A stretch of DNA of 64,000 nucleotides from Unio delphinus (Eukaryota; Mollusca; Bivalvia; Unionida; Unionidae), in assembly GCA_029339505.1 (NCBI GenBank), contig JAQISU010000022.1:19300001-19364000 (forward strand), written 5' to 3'. Positions 36,366 through 47,914 of this stretch are shown here, in pieces (position 1 is the first letter of the stretch; the number at the start of each line of letters is the position of its first letter). Made by a program: the position numbers and the translations under genes. Under the pieces are notes generated by a model. The model did no database searches, had not been told where the DNA came from, and saw only the letters and a list, made by a program, of their open reading frames with translations.

Positions 36366-37941
36366 CTGGATCAAAAACATGTTCTCAAGAGTATAACAAG
36401 TTGAGACAATCAGATGCCAGACTTGCTGGTATATGTGCATAGATTTCACACATTACTGAACATTATGCTTCACAATACAATGCTATATTCTAACTTTGAA
36501 TAAAACTGACAATATGGCTTACAGAATGGGAATGTGATCAGCCAATCTGATGCAAAATCACCTCATTAGTATTTATAAATCTTACTAATTATCAAATATT
36601 TAAAACTGTCTGATGATATAAGCATACTTCCCAAGTTTGATCATAAATGCAGGCTTCAATGTGGCACACACAACAACCATGACATCCAAGACTACCTCAT
36701 TAATACTTACGGATCTCAACAAACACATCAGCTGTGCTGACTGGCACAAAAATAAAACTCACTTAAATTTAATTAAACAAAAACTAAAATTGAGAAACAT
36801 TTTGATTCGCTTCATTAAGTCGAGCAACATCTTTTATAGGTAACCCAACATAAATATTTAAATTGCTGTGAGATTTTAGTAAGTAGTGTAGTTCCTTTCA
36901 TTTAAAAGCGAAAAGTATAACGGAGAAAATAATGAATCAATGATGAAAGGAGCATTATTCTCGATGTGTTTAAATTTAGTACATGTATTATGAAATACAC
37001 AAGAGTGAAATTATTAATGAACTAAAGCATATTACTAATACAACAAGAGTTGCTCAAAGATAAAAATAAACTTTCAACATACCATAGCCACCGCCCAACA
37101 TGGTGACCATACTGGATGTCAGTCATTTTCCATTTGAACAAACCACAGACAACAAAAGAATTCTGATATCAACATGTCAAATTAAATTTCCATTTAAGAA
37201 GAGTAACAAAACTGAGACTTTCAAGATGGACACATACCGCATATCAGATCAGCACCATTTTAATTTAGGATCAACAACAAAACAGTCTTTACATGAAAGC
37301 ACCAGGCTGATATGACCATTCATTCAAATGAAATAGTGATGACAAGATTTTCAAGATGTGACAGTAATATTATAAATGAGATTGCATAATCTTCATTGAG
37401 GACTAACCAGACATCATAAGAAGTCTTCAGGTGAAAACACAATAAGGAGTAGTAGTGATAACAAGATTTTTAAGATGGTCACACAGTGGCAGCCTGATGG
37501 GACCTTAGATACCATCAAGTTTCTTCTAGGACCAACGTAATGTTGGTATCATGTCTTTCTGTAATACAACTTTCCATTTAAGAAGTTTAGCACGAACCAT
37601 TTTCAAGACATTTCCTGTGGCAGTTATATTGGATGTCAGACTGGCACAATTTTAATTTAGGATGAATTAGACATTAATAAGAATTGTTTTAGTGACAACC
37701 TCATGTTGATATGGTAACTGATTCAGAAGGAGCAGCATAACAAAATTTTTAAGATGGTAAATGCTTTAGCCATATTAGATATCAAATGAGCACCAAATTA
37801 ATTTGCAATGAACTAGACATAAGAAGCCTTCAGGAGGAAAAGTATGAAAAACAAATTTAAGATGACTGCTGTTTGGCGGCCATAAATTGATAATGGATGT
37901 CAGACCTGCACCAAATTTATTAATGACCAACCAGACATCAT

Positions 37942-38210
37942 CGTCTCGGATGCTGAAGTTTTGGGTTGGATGCCCGGCTGAGTCATACCAAAGACTTATA
38001 AAAATGGTACTAACAGCAGCATTAAGAGGTTAGTGTTAGGACTGGTTGGCCTGGTGTCAGGATAATGTAACTGGATGGGGCATCATGCTATACATCTGCA
38101 GCATGATGCCCAGTGCTAGACATCAATATTAACTGACAGATTGCAGACATCATAGCGATATGACTGAATTTATTTAAAGCTATGTTAAAAATCCAAATCA
38201 AAAACAAACT
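37942..38210 (+). mobile_element. SINE family B, copy B5, in the satellite array
   Basis: A 5'-damaged copy starting within the tRNA-like head. Flanked by AGACATCAT on both sides (37,933-37,941 and 38,211-38,219), a probable 9-bp target duplication of a satellite unit. Confidence 0.82.
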
Positions 38211-38667
38211 AGACATCATAATAAGTTTGCTGGTGAAAAACACCACATAACACATATGACATTCCATTCAAGAGGAGCTGTGATAACAAGGGTTTTAAGA
38301 TGGCTGCGTTGGTGGCTATACTGGAGGTCTTTTCTGTGTCAGTTTTATTTAGGACCAACTAGACATCATAAGCAGTCTTTTAGTAAAACCCCATGTTGAT
38401 ATCACCATCCATTCACTAAAAGTAGTGATAACAAGATTTTCAAGATGGCCATTTTTGTCGTATTAGATGAATGGGCAGTGCCATTTACATTTAGTCCAGG
38501 AGTCGAATGTATAGCAATAACAAACTTTAGCTAAGCAAGACAAAAGACCATCTCATAATTTCTTCTGGTACTGAAATTCAACATAAGAATGTTTCTTCCT
38601 TTTAACTGTCAAATTCTTCAATAATAATATAATTATTAAAATTTAGCTGCTGTTGTACACATACTGG

Positions 38668-38989
38668 AACCACTCTGGTAGCCTAGCTAGTTACTGCATC
38701 AGCATCGGATGTGGGAAGTCATAGGTTCAAACCCCAGTCATACTAAAGATTTATACAAATGGTACCAGTAGCACAGCCTCACTAGGCATTCAGCATTAAG
38801 AGGTTCGTGTTAGGACTGGATGGTTTGGTGTCAGGATAATGTGACTGGGTGGGACATGATGCCACATGTCTGCAGCATGATGCCCTAATGCTAGATGTCA
38901 CTATAAACTGACCGACTGCAGACATCGTAGTGATATGACTCAAACTGGTAAAACTAAATTAAAAATCTAACAACACAACACACACACAA
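38668..38989 (+). mobile_element. SINE family B, copy B6, in the satellite array
   Basis: A full-length copy: 'accactctggtagcctagctagttactgc', 'gtcataggttcaaacccc', the common body, and a CA-rich tail. The satellite phrase 'catactgg' before it and 'attggatgtcag' after it show it split one unit. Confidence 0.85.
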
Positions 38990-39731
38990 ATTGGATGTCA
39001 GCGTAGCGCCCCCATTTCCATTTTAGACAAAGTAGATTTTATCAGAAGTCTTTTGGTGAAACACCATGTCATGAGGATCATCTATTGAAGGGGAATAGTG
39101 AAAAGAAGAGTTTTAAGACACCTATCAATTCGCAGCCATATTGAAAGTATTGCTGGCACCATTATGATTTAGGTCTAACTATATGTCATAGGAAGTTTAT
39201 TAGTGAAAATTCCACATTGATACAGCCATCAATTTTTGGAGAGGATCAGAGATAGAAATATCTTCAAGATATAGCTTTCCATTTTAGAAGGAGTAGCTAT
39301 AGCAAGGTTTTCATGATGGCTACTTTGGTGACCATATTGGATTTCAGATTGGCACATCATTTTATTTGTGAGGAACTGGACAATGTACAAAGTCTCCAAA
39401 TGAAAACCCCACACCAACATGACTTTATGTTCAAGTAGAGTTGTGATAAAATTTTAAAGATGATTGTCACGGTGGCTATATTGGATGTCAGATCAGCACC
39501 ATTTTTTATTTAGCATCTAGATGGCATAGGAAGGTCTTTAGTGAAAACACCACACTGATATAACCATTCATTCTGGAGAAGCAGTAATAATGGTATGATA
39601 TCCGAGTAGCATCAGGTTCATTTAGGACAATTATGCAAATAGTTTAGGATGTGTATTGATAGCAACTTATGCAAGCAGTTGGAATGACAACTGATAATAG
39701 ATAATGGTTGGACAATAGACAGACCATCACA

Positions 39732-40520
39732 TATCATTTATTTTCGTTGAGCTCAATTTTCGTGGTTTTGTAAAAAAAGGCATTTTCGTGGGGACGTAAA
39801 TTCGTGGTTTTGCCTGTCAAATTTTGCATATTATAAGGTAGTTAATTTCATGGTTTAACCTCTACAATTACCCCAAATAAAGAATACAAAAGAATAAAAC
39901 GATTCCAACGCAAACGGCGGTCACATTAATGTTTAAAACAATACTACCACCTGTATGAGTACATATCTAAGACCCGGCAAGTTCAATACTTACAACGTGT
40001 TTTTGACCAAGTGATTAACATCTGTCAAAGCAGACTCAGCCAACAACACTAAAACAATACTTCCACCTATGTGAGCACATATCAAACACCCGTCAGGATT
40101 AATCAGTTTCGCCATGTTTTCATTTGAGTGTTCAAGATCAAAGGAAAGCCGACGCCGCCAACAGAACCAGACCATTCAGTTACTAAAGTACATTTGAATG
40201 ATCTCTTACTTAAACTACTGTCCATAAAGTTGCAATATCAGAACTTTATGACTATCATGGCGTTAACACAGTGGCTTAAGAGTGGTAAAATTCAACTTAG
40301 ATCACCCTCGGTTCCTAGACTTCCTAACCCATCAGAAGCTGAGAACCCGGCGCAGGCTCTCGCTTACCAAAAAAAAAAAAAAAAAAAAAAACGGGTCAGG
40401 AATTGGGGGGGGGGGGGGGGGGGGATCATCAACCTATATGGCTCATTTTTCGTTGGGGATTTAAATTCGTGGTTTGTGGCAACCACGAAAATTGATCCCC
40501 CACGAATATTGATGATACTA
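39732..40520. mobile_element. Non-autonomous DNA element with long imperfect inverted ends
   Basis: The left end 'tatcatttattttcgttgagctcaattttcgtggtt' mirrors the right end, whose reverse complement reads 'tatcatcaatattcgtgggggatcaattttcgtggtt'. Both ends continue with further 'aattcgtggtttt' text, giving sub-terminal hairpins. The interior has a partial direct repeat (about 39,936-39,985 and 40,051-40,100, 'aaaacaatact[a/t]ccacct') and an A-run then a G-run (40,370-40,424). There is no transposase. Similar TTCGTGG-ended repeats are, from memory, common in molluscan DNA. Confidence 0.65.
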
Positions 40521-40982
40521 CAGTAAGCTCCTCTGGTGTTTGGCTAGTCAATGACAGAAACCATGTTAGATACTGCTCCCACAAAATCTGATCTGGTCCC
40601 TTAAGAAAATATGAACAGGACATTGGCCCATATACCTGGATCCTTTATATATGGTCTCCTGGCAGACTCCCAGCTATATTTAAAAGTAATGATGATAATG
40701 TCTGCCATGTGTCAGAGTCAATACATCAAAAGCTGTGACATTACCTGAGTCAACATACATGTGTGATATATGGCAGTAAGTACAAGCTTACCTCTAAATG
40801 CCCCCAGTCATTTTTACATTAAGAACATACAATCATGTACTTGTACTGCACTATTCATTGTGCATGTCTCTAATGCTTCATTAATGCTGAGTTAACTGAC
40901 AATAAGATTTAACAAAGAGTATCTTTGTCATTGATCATATCACAATGATGAACATAAAAGTTACTTATATCTTATAAGCATG

Positions 40983-41080
40983 TCTACTAACTGCCACACT
41001 GCAGACATCATAGCAATATGGATATTACTGTCAAATTGTTAAACTACATTAAAAATCCCAATCACACACACACACACTCT
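40983..41080 (+). mobile_element. SINE family B, copy B7, 3' part only
   Basis: Holds only the end of the family: 'aactgccacactgcagacatcatagcaatatg', 'aaattgttaaactacattaaaaatcccaatcacacac'. This is a 5'-truncated insertion. Confidence 0.78.
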
Positions 41081-41214
41081 CTTATAAGCATACAATTTCA
41101 CTGCTTTCTATGCAGAGCATGACTCCATGCCGCTTGTCTAATATAAAATGAATATATAGCTGTACATCAGAAAGTTAAGCAGCCTCTGCACCCCCACCCC
41201 CATATAAAGGATAC

Positions 41215-41520
41215 ATGCTTTACAGTGCAAGTTAAGCTGTTTTGGCAGAACTATAAAAGATACCTGCCATACATTTCAAGTTAAGCTGACATTGCAGGAT
41301 GACCATAGAAATATACCTTCTGAAAAGTTTCAGATAAGCTGCCATTGCAGGATGGCCCTAAAATTTAGAAATGATACCTTCTGAAAAGTGCCAGAAAGGC
41401 TGTCATTGCAGGGTAGCCATATAAAAGATACCTTCTGAAAAGTGCCAGATAAGTTACCATTGCAGGATGGCCATACAAAGAATAACTTAAACTGCTGTAC
41501 ATTTAAAGTTAAGCAGTAGA
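41215..41520 (+). repeat. Tandem repeat, about 54-62-bp unit
   Basis: About five copies of a unit with 'gataccttctgaaaagtgccagataagct' and 'cattgcaggatggccata'. The first two copies are diverged. Confidence 0.82.
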
Positions 41521-41758
41521 ACATCCATATAATGTATTTGGCCTGTGATAACAGAGTGCAATGCTTTTAAATACTTTCACCCTTCTGTTTCATGTATAAC
41601 TGTTTTACGTGATACATTTGATATATGTTTAACATATTTTTGTCCATCTGTTTGTATCATATTTTACAGATGCAATATCATATTTATTAATTTGTAATTG
41701 TCTTTGTCCTAATATGTGGCAACTGTATTTTCACCATTTTTAAACTTTTCTCTGCATG

Positions 41759-42140
41759 TACTATTATGTGAATGTTTCACATTTTATGTATTACTATGCC
41801 TGTATCCTTTTGTATGCACTATTATGTGAATGTTTCACATTTTATGTGTTACTATGCCTGTATCCTATTGTATGCACTATTATGTGAATGTTTCACATTT
41901 TATGTATTACTATACCTGTATCCTTTTTGTATGCACTATTATGTGAATGTTTCACATTTTATGTATTACTATGCCTGTATCCTTTTGTATGCACTATTAT
42001 GTGTATGTTTCCCTTTATATAGATAGTCATGTGTATGCCTCCCCATTTATGCACTAGCACAATCATGTATATGGTTCCTTTTTATGAACTATCATGTGTA
42101 TGTTTCCCATTTTACATACTATTATGTATATGTTTCACTT
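41759..42140 (+). repeat. Tandem repeat, 58-bp unit
   Basis: Four good copies of ATGTGAATGTTTCACATTTT followed by 'atgtattactatgcctgtatccttttgtatgcactatt', then decayed copies to about 42,140. The ATGTGAATGTTTCACAT core is itself near-palindromic. Confidence 0.88.
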
Positions 42141-42147
42141 CTTTATA

Positions 42148-42400
42148 TGGACCATACCATTGGCCTAAGTGGTTAGAGTGTCCATCATCTTGGATGCAAG
42201 AGGTCGCCAATTCAAACCCTGGCCCAAGTCATACCAAAGACTGATAAAAATGGTACTAAGACTTGCTTTCCTTGTGACAAGATAATGTGACCGGGACGGA
42301 CATTATGCCACATGTCTGCAGTATGATGCCATGACTGTAAATAAAAGTAAACAGCCACAATGCAGACATTGTAGCAATATGACTAAAATGTGTAAAGTTA
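42148..42400 (+). mobile_element. SINE family B, copy B8
   Basis: The head 'accattggcctaagtggttagag' and 'gaggtcgccaattcaaaccc' are followed by the body with an internal deletion of the 'gctcagcattaagaggttagtg' section, then the 3' part 'acagccacaatgcagacattgtagcaatatgact'. Confidence 0.8.
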
Positions 42401-43737
42401 TGGAACCCTTTAAAACATTATGTCAGAAGAAATAAGATATCCAAAAAGAATTCTGAAAATCTCAAACCCTTGACTTAATATTCTAAAATGTACTATCTAT
42501 ATAATGGACACTTCCACATACAGGAAAAATTATTATTGTCCAATGATTGTCATCTACCGAAATTCTTCTATAATTTACGCTTTACATTGTCCAAATAAAA
42601 TTATGCTTCCATATTGTTACTTAAACACATCAAATCTAAACTGAAACATACAGTCCAAAGCTGCCATTTATCAGTACATTTTATAGCTATTTACCAAGAA
42701 ACTAACCTGACCGATGTCCACTCCTTGAAACCAATTCTGTACAATTTAAAGTCCAATATAATACTGTCCTGTAAGAATGCCAACAGTGTCCTGTAAAAAC
42801 CCAACCGTCTGATTCCCGACCAAAGTAGCATGAAATGAAGTATGCTGTTTTGTACAAAATCCTTTGTCAAAACCCCATCAGCATTTGTAAAGTATATCTC
42901 ACTAGACACAAGTTAAATGGCCATCACATGTAATTATCTTGAATGATAAATGTACAACTCTAATCACAAAACCCAGGGCAATTTGTGAGCATTGTATCAA
43001 AGCAATGATGATAATAATATGTCTCACCTGATAAATTGTTCTGTACTGATCTGGATCGCTCTTTGCCCTACCTTTTCCTTAATATGTTCTTCAAATGCAG
43101 ATATATCATATCAGAAATCTAAATATTGCTTATTTAGTTTAAAAATTTCATTAGAAATTGGCATATTTTACATTATTTGCTTGTGCATCTACAGCTGTTA
43201 TTGATATGATTCAATATAAAAATATGACCATTACCACAACTCACCACTCACTAAAGTGTTTTGCTTTCTTTATGTTAAACAACAATCCCTTCAAAAATGA
43301 CATGCAATACCATGATCCTGTAGAACTGAGCATTAATGAGTGACAGGTACATGCTAGTGACCTTTCAGCCTTTAATTTATGATAGGTCATGATTCTTGCC
43401 ATGGGAAATGAATACCATGTTCAGTCTATTTTGCTTTTTTTTTAAGGCAGAAAGTCAACAATTTAAAAACTGAATGCCCTATTTTTTAGGCAAAAGTCAT
43501 TAACTTTAAAAATGAATGCCTATGATTTTTTTTTAGAAACTTTAAAAATGAGCATAACTTACAGACTTAACCTTGGTCTTAATCTAATGTCAGGATAGAT
43601 GCACACACAAATGCCAAAGTGATTACCATATCAAACTTCAGACCAGACAAGCTTGACAAAAAAGATTTCAATCTTATCAGCATCAGAATTTATAATAAGG
43701 CTGCTGATAAGATTTAAATTTTTTTTCTTCTTTATTG
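42401..43737. other. Unannotated AT-rich sequence
   Basis: No supported gene or repeat was seen. Confidence 0.4.
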
Positions 43738-43749
43738 CACAGAATTTAT

Positions 43750-44002
43750 GGGGCCCCGAGTGGCAGAGTGGTCTAAAGCACTTGCCGTTACTGATCACTG
43801 CCATATCACCTGTCTGCGTGGGTTCGAGTCTAAGATTCGGCTGATGTAGTTATGTGAGAAAGCTTGCCAGTAGCTTCTCGTGGGTCGGTGGTTCTTTCCG
43901 AGGGTTTCCCCGGGTTCTTCCTCCACCAATAATACTGGGAGCCATGTATAGCCTATCGTGTGCTGAAAAATGGTGTTAAACCCTAAATAAACAAACAATA
44001 AA
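43750..44002 (+). mobile_element. SINE family A, copy A7 (best-preserved)
   Basis: Reads cleanly from 'ggggccccgagtggcagagtggtctaaagc' through GTCTGCGTGGGTTCGAGTCT (B box) to 'gtgctgaaaaatggtgttaaaccctaaataaacaaac'. Flanked by 12-bp direct repeats, cacagaatttat (43,738) and cacagattttat (44,003), differing at one base. It is a good reference copy for the family. Confidence 0.92.
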
Positions 44003-44034
44003 CACAGATTTTATAGTATTATTACATAAATTGT

Positions 44035-44100
44035 GAACAATGTAAGACCCTGATCTGCCTTCATATACCATGTAAGCTAATCGCACTCTACATCATTTGC
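44035..44100. repeat. Dispersed palindromic element, copy P7, one arm
   Basis: The arm 'gtaagaccctgatctgcc' and part of the loop 'catataccatg' are recognisable, but the second arm is not. Confidence 0.4.
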
Positions 44101-44536
44101 TCACGCTAAATAATAGAATAAACATCAATGATGCTGATCTGCCTGTACAGTATACAGCACAAATTAGGACTGCATCTGTACACCAATAAAATGGTATATG
44201 TTGATATAACATGCCAATATATTTTCTGTCTAATTTCAACAAGAAACATAAAATGTCCACCAATGGCAGACTTATCACTAACAATAATACACAGAAAACA
44301 TGGAATAAAACAATAAATAAAAAAATAAAATAAAGCTGCTGTTTTCTGATTGAACCAGTAAATCACAATTTATAGAAAGTAAACAAAATTGGCAGATTGT
44401 ATGTATGTCTTCATCTCAGTTTTGCATCTGTCAGCATGTGTACTCCCATAAACTTTGTAATTCTTTTAGGTGCAATATTCCTAATATTATGCAAAACAAA
44501 TGAACTGACAAAAAATTTTCAGCTTGAAATTAGACA

Positions 44537-44541
<5 letters not shown>

Positions 44542-44602
<61 letters not shown>
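44542..44602. repeat. (CT)n microsatellite
   Basis: A pure CT run. Confidence 0.97.
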
Positions 44603-44604
<2 letters not shown>

Positions 44605-45050
44605 ATTTTTCATTTAAGTTAGATCCACAGTTACTCTTTTGTGTTCTGCTTTTTTTTATGTTGCTGAGTTCAATGGAAATTGCTTGAGAGCTCGCAAGAT
44701 ATGGGGAAGCTACTCTGTCATAACATTGCCTATGCTAGTCTGGTTCCCTGTTTAATATGCTCTATATAGTGGAACGCAATGCAGGAAGCATACAAAACTG
44801 GGAACTTGACTATATCTATGCTCAAAGTATACACGATACATCCAAAGCATTGGATATCAAATAAATCCATATTGCATTATGCAAATCCCTTTGCGTAAAA
44901 AAAATATACACAGCAACAAAATGTGTGCAACAAATTTCTCCAGTGCATGTCCCTGACGCTAATGGGAAACACTGTTCAAAACTATTGGTAAATCAGCAAA
45001 TTCAATATTGGAATTCATTCAGAACTTTCTTATCTACCTGTTGATAGTAT
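44603..45050. other. Unannotated sequence
   Basis: No supported feature was seen. Confidence 0.4.
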
Positions 45051-45051
45051 C

Positions 45052-45282
45052 CATGTGATTTGGATGTTTAATGTAGCTTCAACAAGATTTCAGTCAATAT
45101 GACTGCAGTGTGGCAGTTTACAGTGATGTGTAGCACTGAGGCATCATGTCACAGACATCATGTCCCACCCAGTCACATTAATGCCTAGTACCAAGTGAGG
45201 CAGCTGCTTGTACCATTTTTATAAGTTTTGGTATGACTCAGCTGGGTTCAAAAGCATGACCTCCTGCACTGGTTGATTTTAA
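45052..45282 (-). mobile_element. SINE family B, copy B9, minus strand
   Basis: Plus-strand text 'gtttaatgtagcttcaacaagatttcagtcaatatgactgcagtgtggcagtttacagtgatg...' is the reverse complement of the family 3' part. A gap removes the middle, and the remainder runs to 'gggttcaaaagcatgacctcctgca', the B-box region. The first part of the head is lost. Confidence 0.8.
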
Positions 45283-45660
45283 TAAACTTGTTGCTTTGAT
45301 TCTTTCTGTTACTAAGTTTATGATCAATGTCATAACACTGCACAATTATTCACATATTTACCATACTGTTTTGTTACCTTCTTTTATATCAATCACACTA
45401 TCTGACCTATTGAAACCATGGCCAGCAATTACACAACAATTTTCAGTCACATCAGTCTTATACTTGTATTATTCGGGAGTTATTTTAAATTTAAGTGACA
45501 TACACCACCCAAAAACCTCAGCAGATTCAAAATTTAAACCACTGTGCACATCTAAAGACCCAGAAATCATGAAAACTGAATCATTAAATTTCCTATATCT
45601 TTTGCCTAAAATATTCAAGATGATAAATTATGGTACAATCAGTTTTTTTCATCTAAATTA

Positions 45661-45842
45661 TACAGTAAAACCTGTCTTGATAGACCACTGCTATGGGAGG
45701 CCACCTGTTTTTGGGGACCAGAATCTCAATGCACAGATTTATTAATTGTATAGAGTTAAGACCTGTTATGAGAGACCACCTGTCTTGACAAACCATTATT
45801 TTTTGGCAGAAAGGGTGGTCTTTCAAGACAGGTTCTACTGTA
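45661..45842. mobile_element. MITE with 28-bp inverted ends and TA target site
   Basis: The left end begins TACAGTAAAACCTGTCTTGA and continues to 'tagaccac'. The reverse complement of the right end begins TACAGTAGAACCTGTCTTGA and continues to 'aagaccac', so two of 28 bases differ. TA at both borders fits the Tc1/mariner target preference. The element is about 180 bp and has an internal partial copy of the end ('gacctgttatgagagaccacctgtcttgaca'). No transposase is present. Confidence 0.82.
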
Positions 45843-46261
45843 ATCATTTTGTATTGTCTCTCAATGTATTCTTTCAGAGATCACTTTATACTGGTCTATT
45901 TTGCCCACAGCATCATCTTAATACCAAAACCGTATGACATCCAGTGAATAAACCCCAACCTTAGTCTGAGTTTTATCTGACCCTTCCGACTTAATTTTTG
46001 CATGTTCACATCATATTGTGGTATCTAAAATGGGGTGGGTAAATCTTGGACAACCATAACCCCAGCCACAGAAGCTACATTACAAGTCACACGAGTCATG
46101 TAAGCCCATATACTGATAAAAGTTATAAAAGTAAAGTTTATTTTAAAAATTTAATCATAATATAGTTATAACAAGGTTTGTTCAAATGTAATTTTTAGTG
46201 ATCTACACATCATTTGTCACAACAATATTTCCAGATGAAAATTATCAAATACTATGGAAAT

Positions 46262-46886
46262 GTACAACGGCAGTTTGGCATTACACTCAGTCAAGACAGT
46301 CATGTGCAATCTTCAACCATAGCATATTGTAAGATTTAACTAAAATAAATATGAAGTGACAGCTATAATCCAGTTTTGAAAGTACTAATGAATACACAAG
46401 TGTTTTTGTGCCATCAACTGAAAGATATTTACGAATGGAGCTGATGTGTCTCAGCTCAAGATATGCAGCCTTGCATATGTTCATGACATGTTGATACAAT
46501 GTGAGAGTACCATCTAGAGTAACACCTAGGTTTCATATTGACTTTGTGAATTTAATGATGGTGTTGCTGATATTTATTGTTTGAGGTAAAGGATGTGAAT
46601 GAGAAAGTCTTTGTTTTGTGATCAGAAGGGACTCAGTTTTATCATCATTCATCTGTAGCTTGTTACATGCCATCCATGATTTCACATCTGATGCACCTCT
46701 CTACTCCTTGGATGGTAGCATCAACTTCAGTTGGGTGGCTAGACTTGTATATTTGGGTGTCATCAGTGTACAATTGGTGAAACACTGAGTGATGATCGAT
46801 GACACTTTAGAGCGGCTGAGTGTATAGAATTAAGAGAACAGGTCCAAGAACACACCCCTGTGGAACACCACAACATAGATCAACTA
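46262..46886 (-). mobile_element. LINE copy 1 (CR1/L2/Rex1-like), minus strand, 5'-truncated
   Basis: On the minus strand it starts at the RT segment LCCGVPQGCVLGPVLLILYT, passes the catalytic box as YTDD (46,759-46,770), and continues through a thumb-like region to ICKAAYLELRHISSIRKYLS and LVLSKLDY (46,290-46,490). Frameshifts break it. The first 190 bases are almost the same as 55,683-55,872 in copy 2, so both come from one family. It keeps the C-terminal part that copy 2 lacks. Confidence 0.83.
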
Positions 46887-47914
46887 TGTGAAATGCCTAA
46901 CTTAGTGCTTGGAATAAGACCTTTCCTTGGCTGACATAATTCACTCACACTCTAATGGACAAACAAGCACTACATATGTCAGTGCTGTACAGAAGTTAGA
47001 AAATTAATACACGATGGCAACCACTCTTTCTACTCATCTGGAAATATAGCCATTTCAGGTATGCCCAATTTTGTTTCTGGTAGGGGACTGTTATTTTGTG
47101 CTGGTGGGACTCTTGTTTTTACTTAAAATAGGAGTCCTGAACTCCTAGTTTTAAAATCCTAGTGAGACATCTAATAGACATTATGTATGAATGAAATAAA
47201 CTATATGACATGCCATACATAAGATATATATGAAGTGAGTAATTGCCTCCAATTAATTGGACCAATTTTATTCCTGCCAGTGTTCCTCTACACGATGTTT
47301 AGATATGACAACATTGTTGCATCTCTGTTTATATTTGTAGTACAACTTTTTCCCTAGCGGGTAGAGCTGGCGTGTCTACTCTAACGTCATTGCAGTTTAA
47401 ATGAGATCACCCCTCTTGCTTAACTATGCCTAAAAATGTCTAAGTATGTTATAATTATTTGCCATCAACTTGATCAAGCATTTAACATGGATATTATGCA
47501 TTAATCTTCAATGGGAATTTTGATGGACATGGCGCAAAATAACGTCAATAAATGTCATTTAAAGCTATGTGTAATCAAATTCTCCCAAATGACACCTGTA
47601 GTTGCAAAAGTGAGTCTTAGACTGTGTACATGACTCATGTGGCTGAGCTATGCAACTTGTACAACATAATAATAGTTACAAAATAAATAAAAAGTATCCG
47701 TCAATGGAGAGCTGGATTGGAGATCTAACCCCAAATATCCCTGTGCCCCCAGACACTCTAACCCTGCGATGTAAGACAGCTTTTTTTTTCTTCTTTTTTT
47801 TAAATATTGGGGTAGGACTCGGTACGATATGTAACAGTACCCGCCACCTGAAACAAACAAAATAAAGATCAGCTGATTCTGTAAAATGACCTGTCACTTT
47901 AGGGTATTCCTTAC
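46887..47914. other. Unannotated sequence
   Basis: No supported feature was seen apart from T-runs near 47,783-47,801. Confidence 0.4.

Larger units (their letters stand above)
37085..39620 (+). repeat. Satellite of about 150 bp (locus 3, longest array)
   Basis: A dozen or more diverged units with the ordered phrases 'gataacaagattttcaagatggc', 'ccatattggatgtcag', 'caccattttcatttagga', 'ccaactagacatcataagaagtctt', 'tggtgaaaacaccatgttgatatgaccattcattcaa'. Two family-B SINEs (37,942 and 38,668) have inserted into it. The same family occurs at 1.9-2.9 and 14.6-15.1 kb. Confidence 0.85.

Noticed and set aside
41772..42244. Cys/Tyr-rich frames of 84 and 71 codons
   Set aside because: Translation of a 58-bp tandem repeat and of a SINE head.
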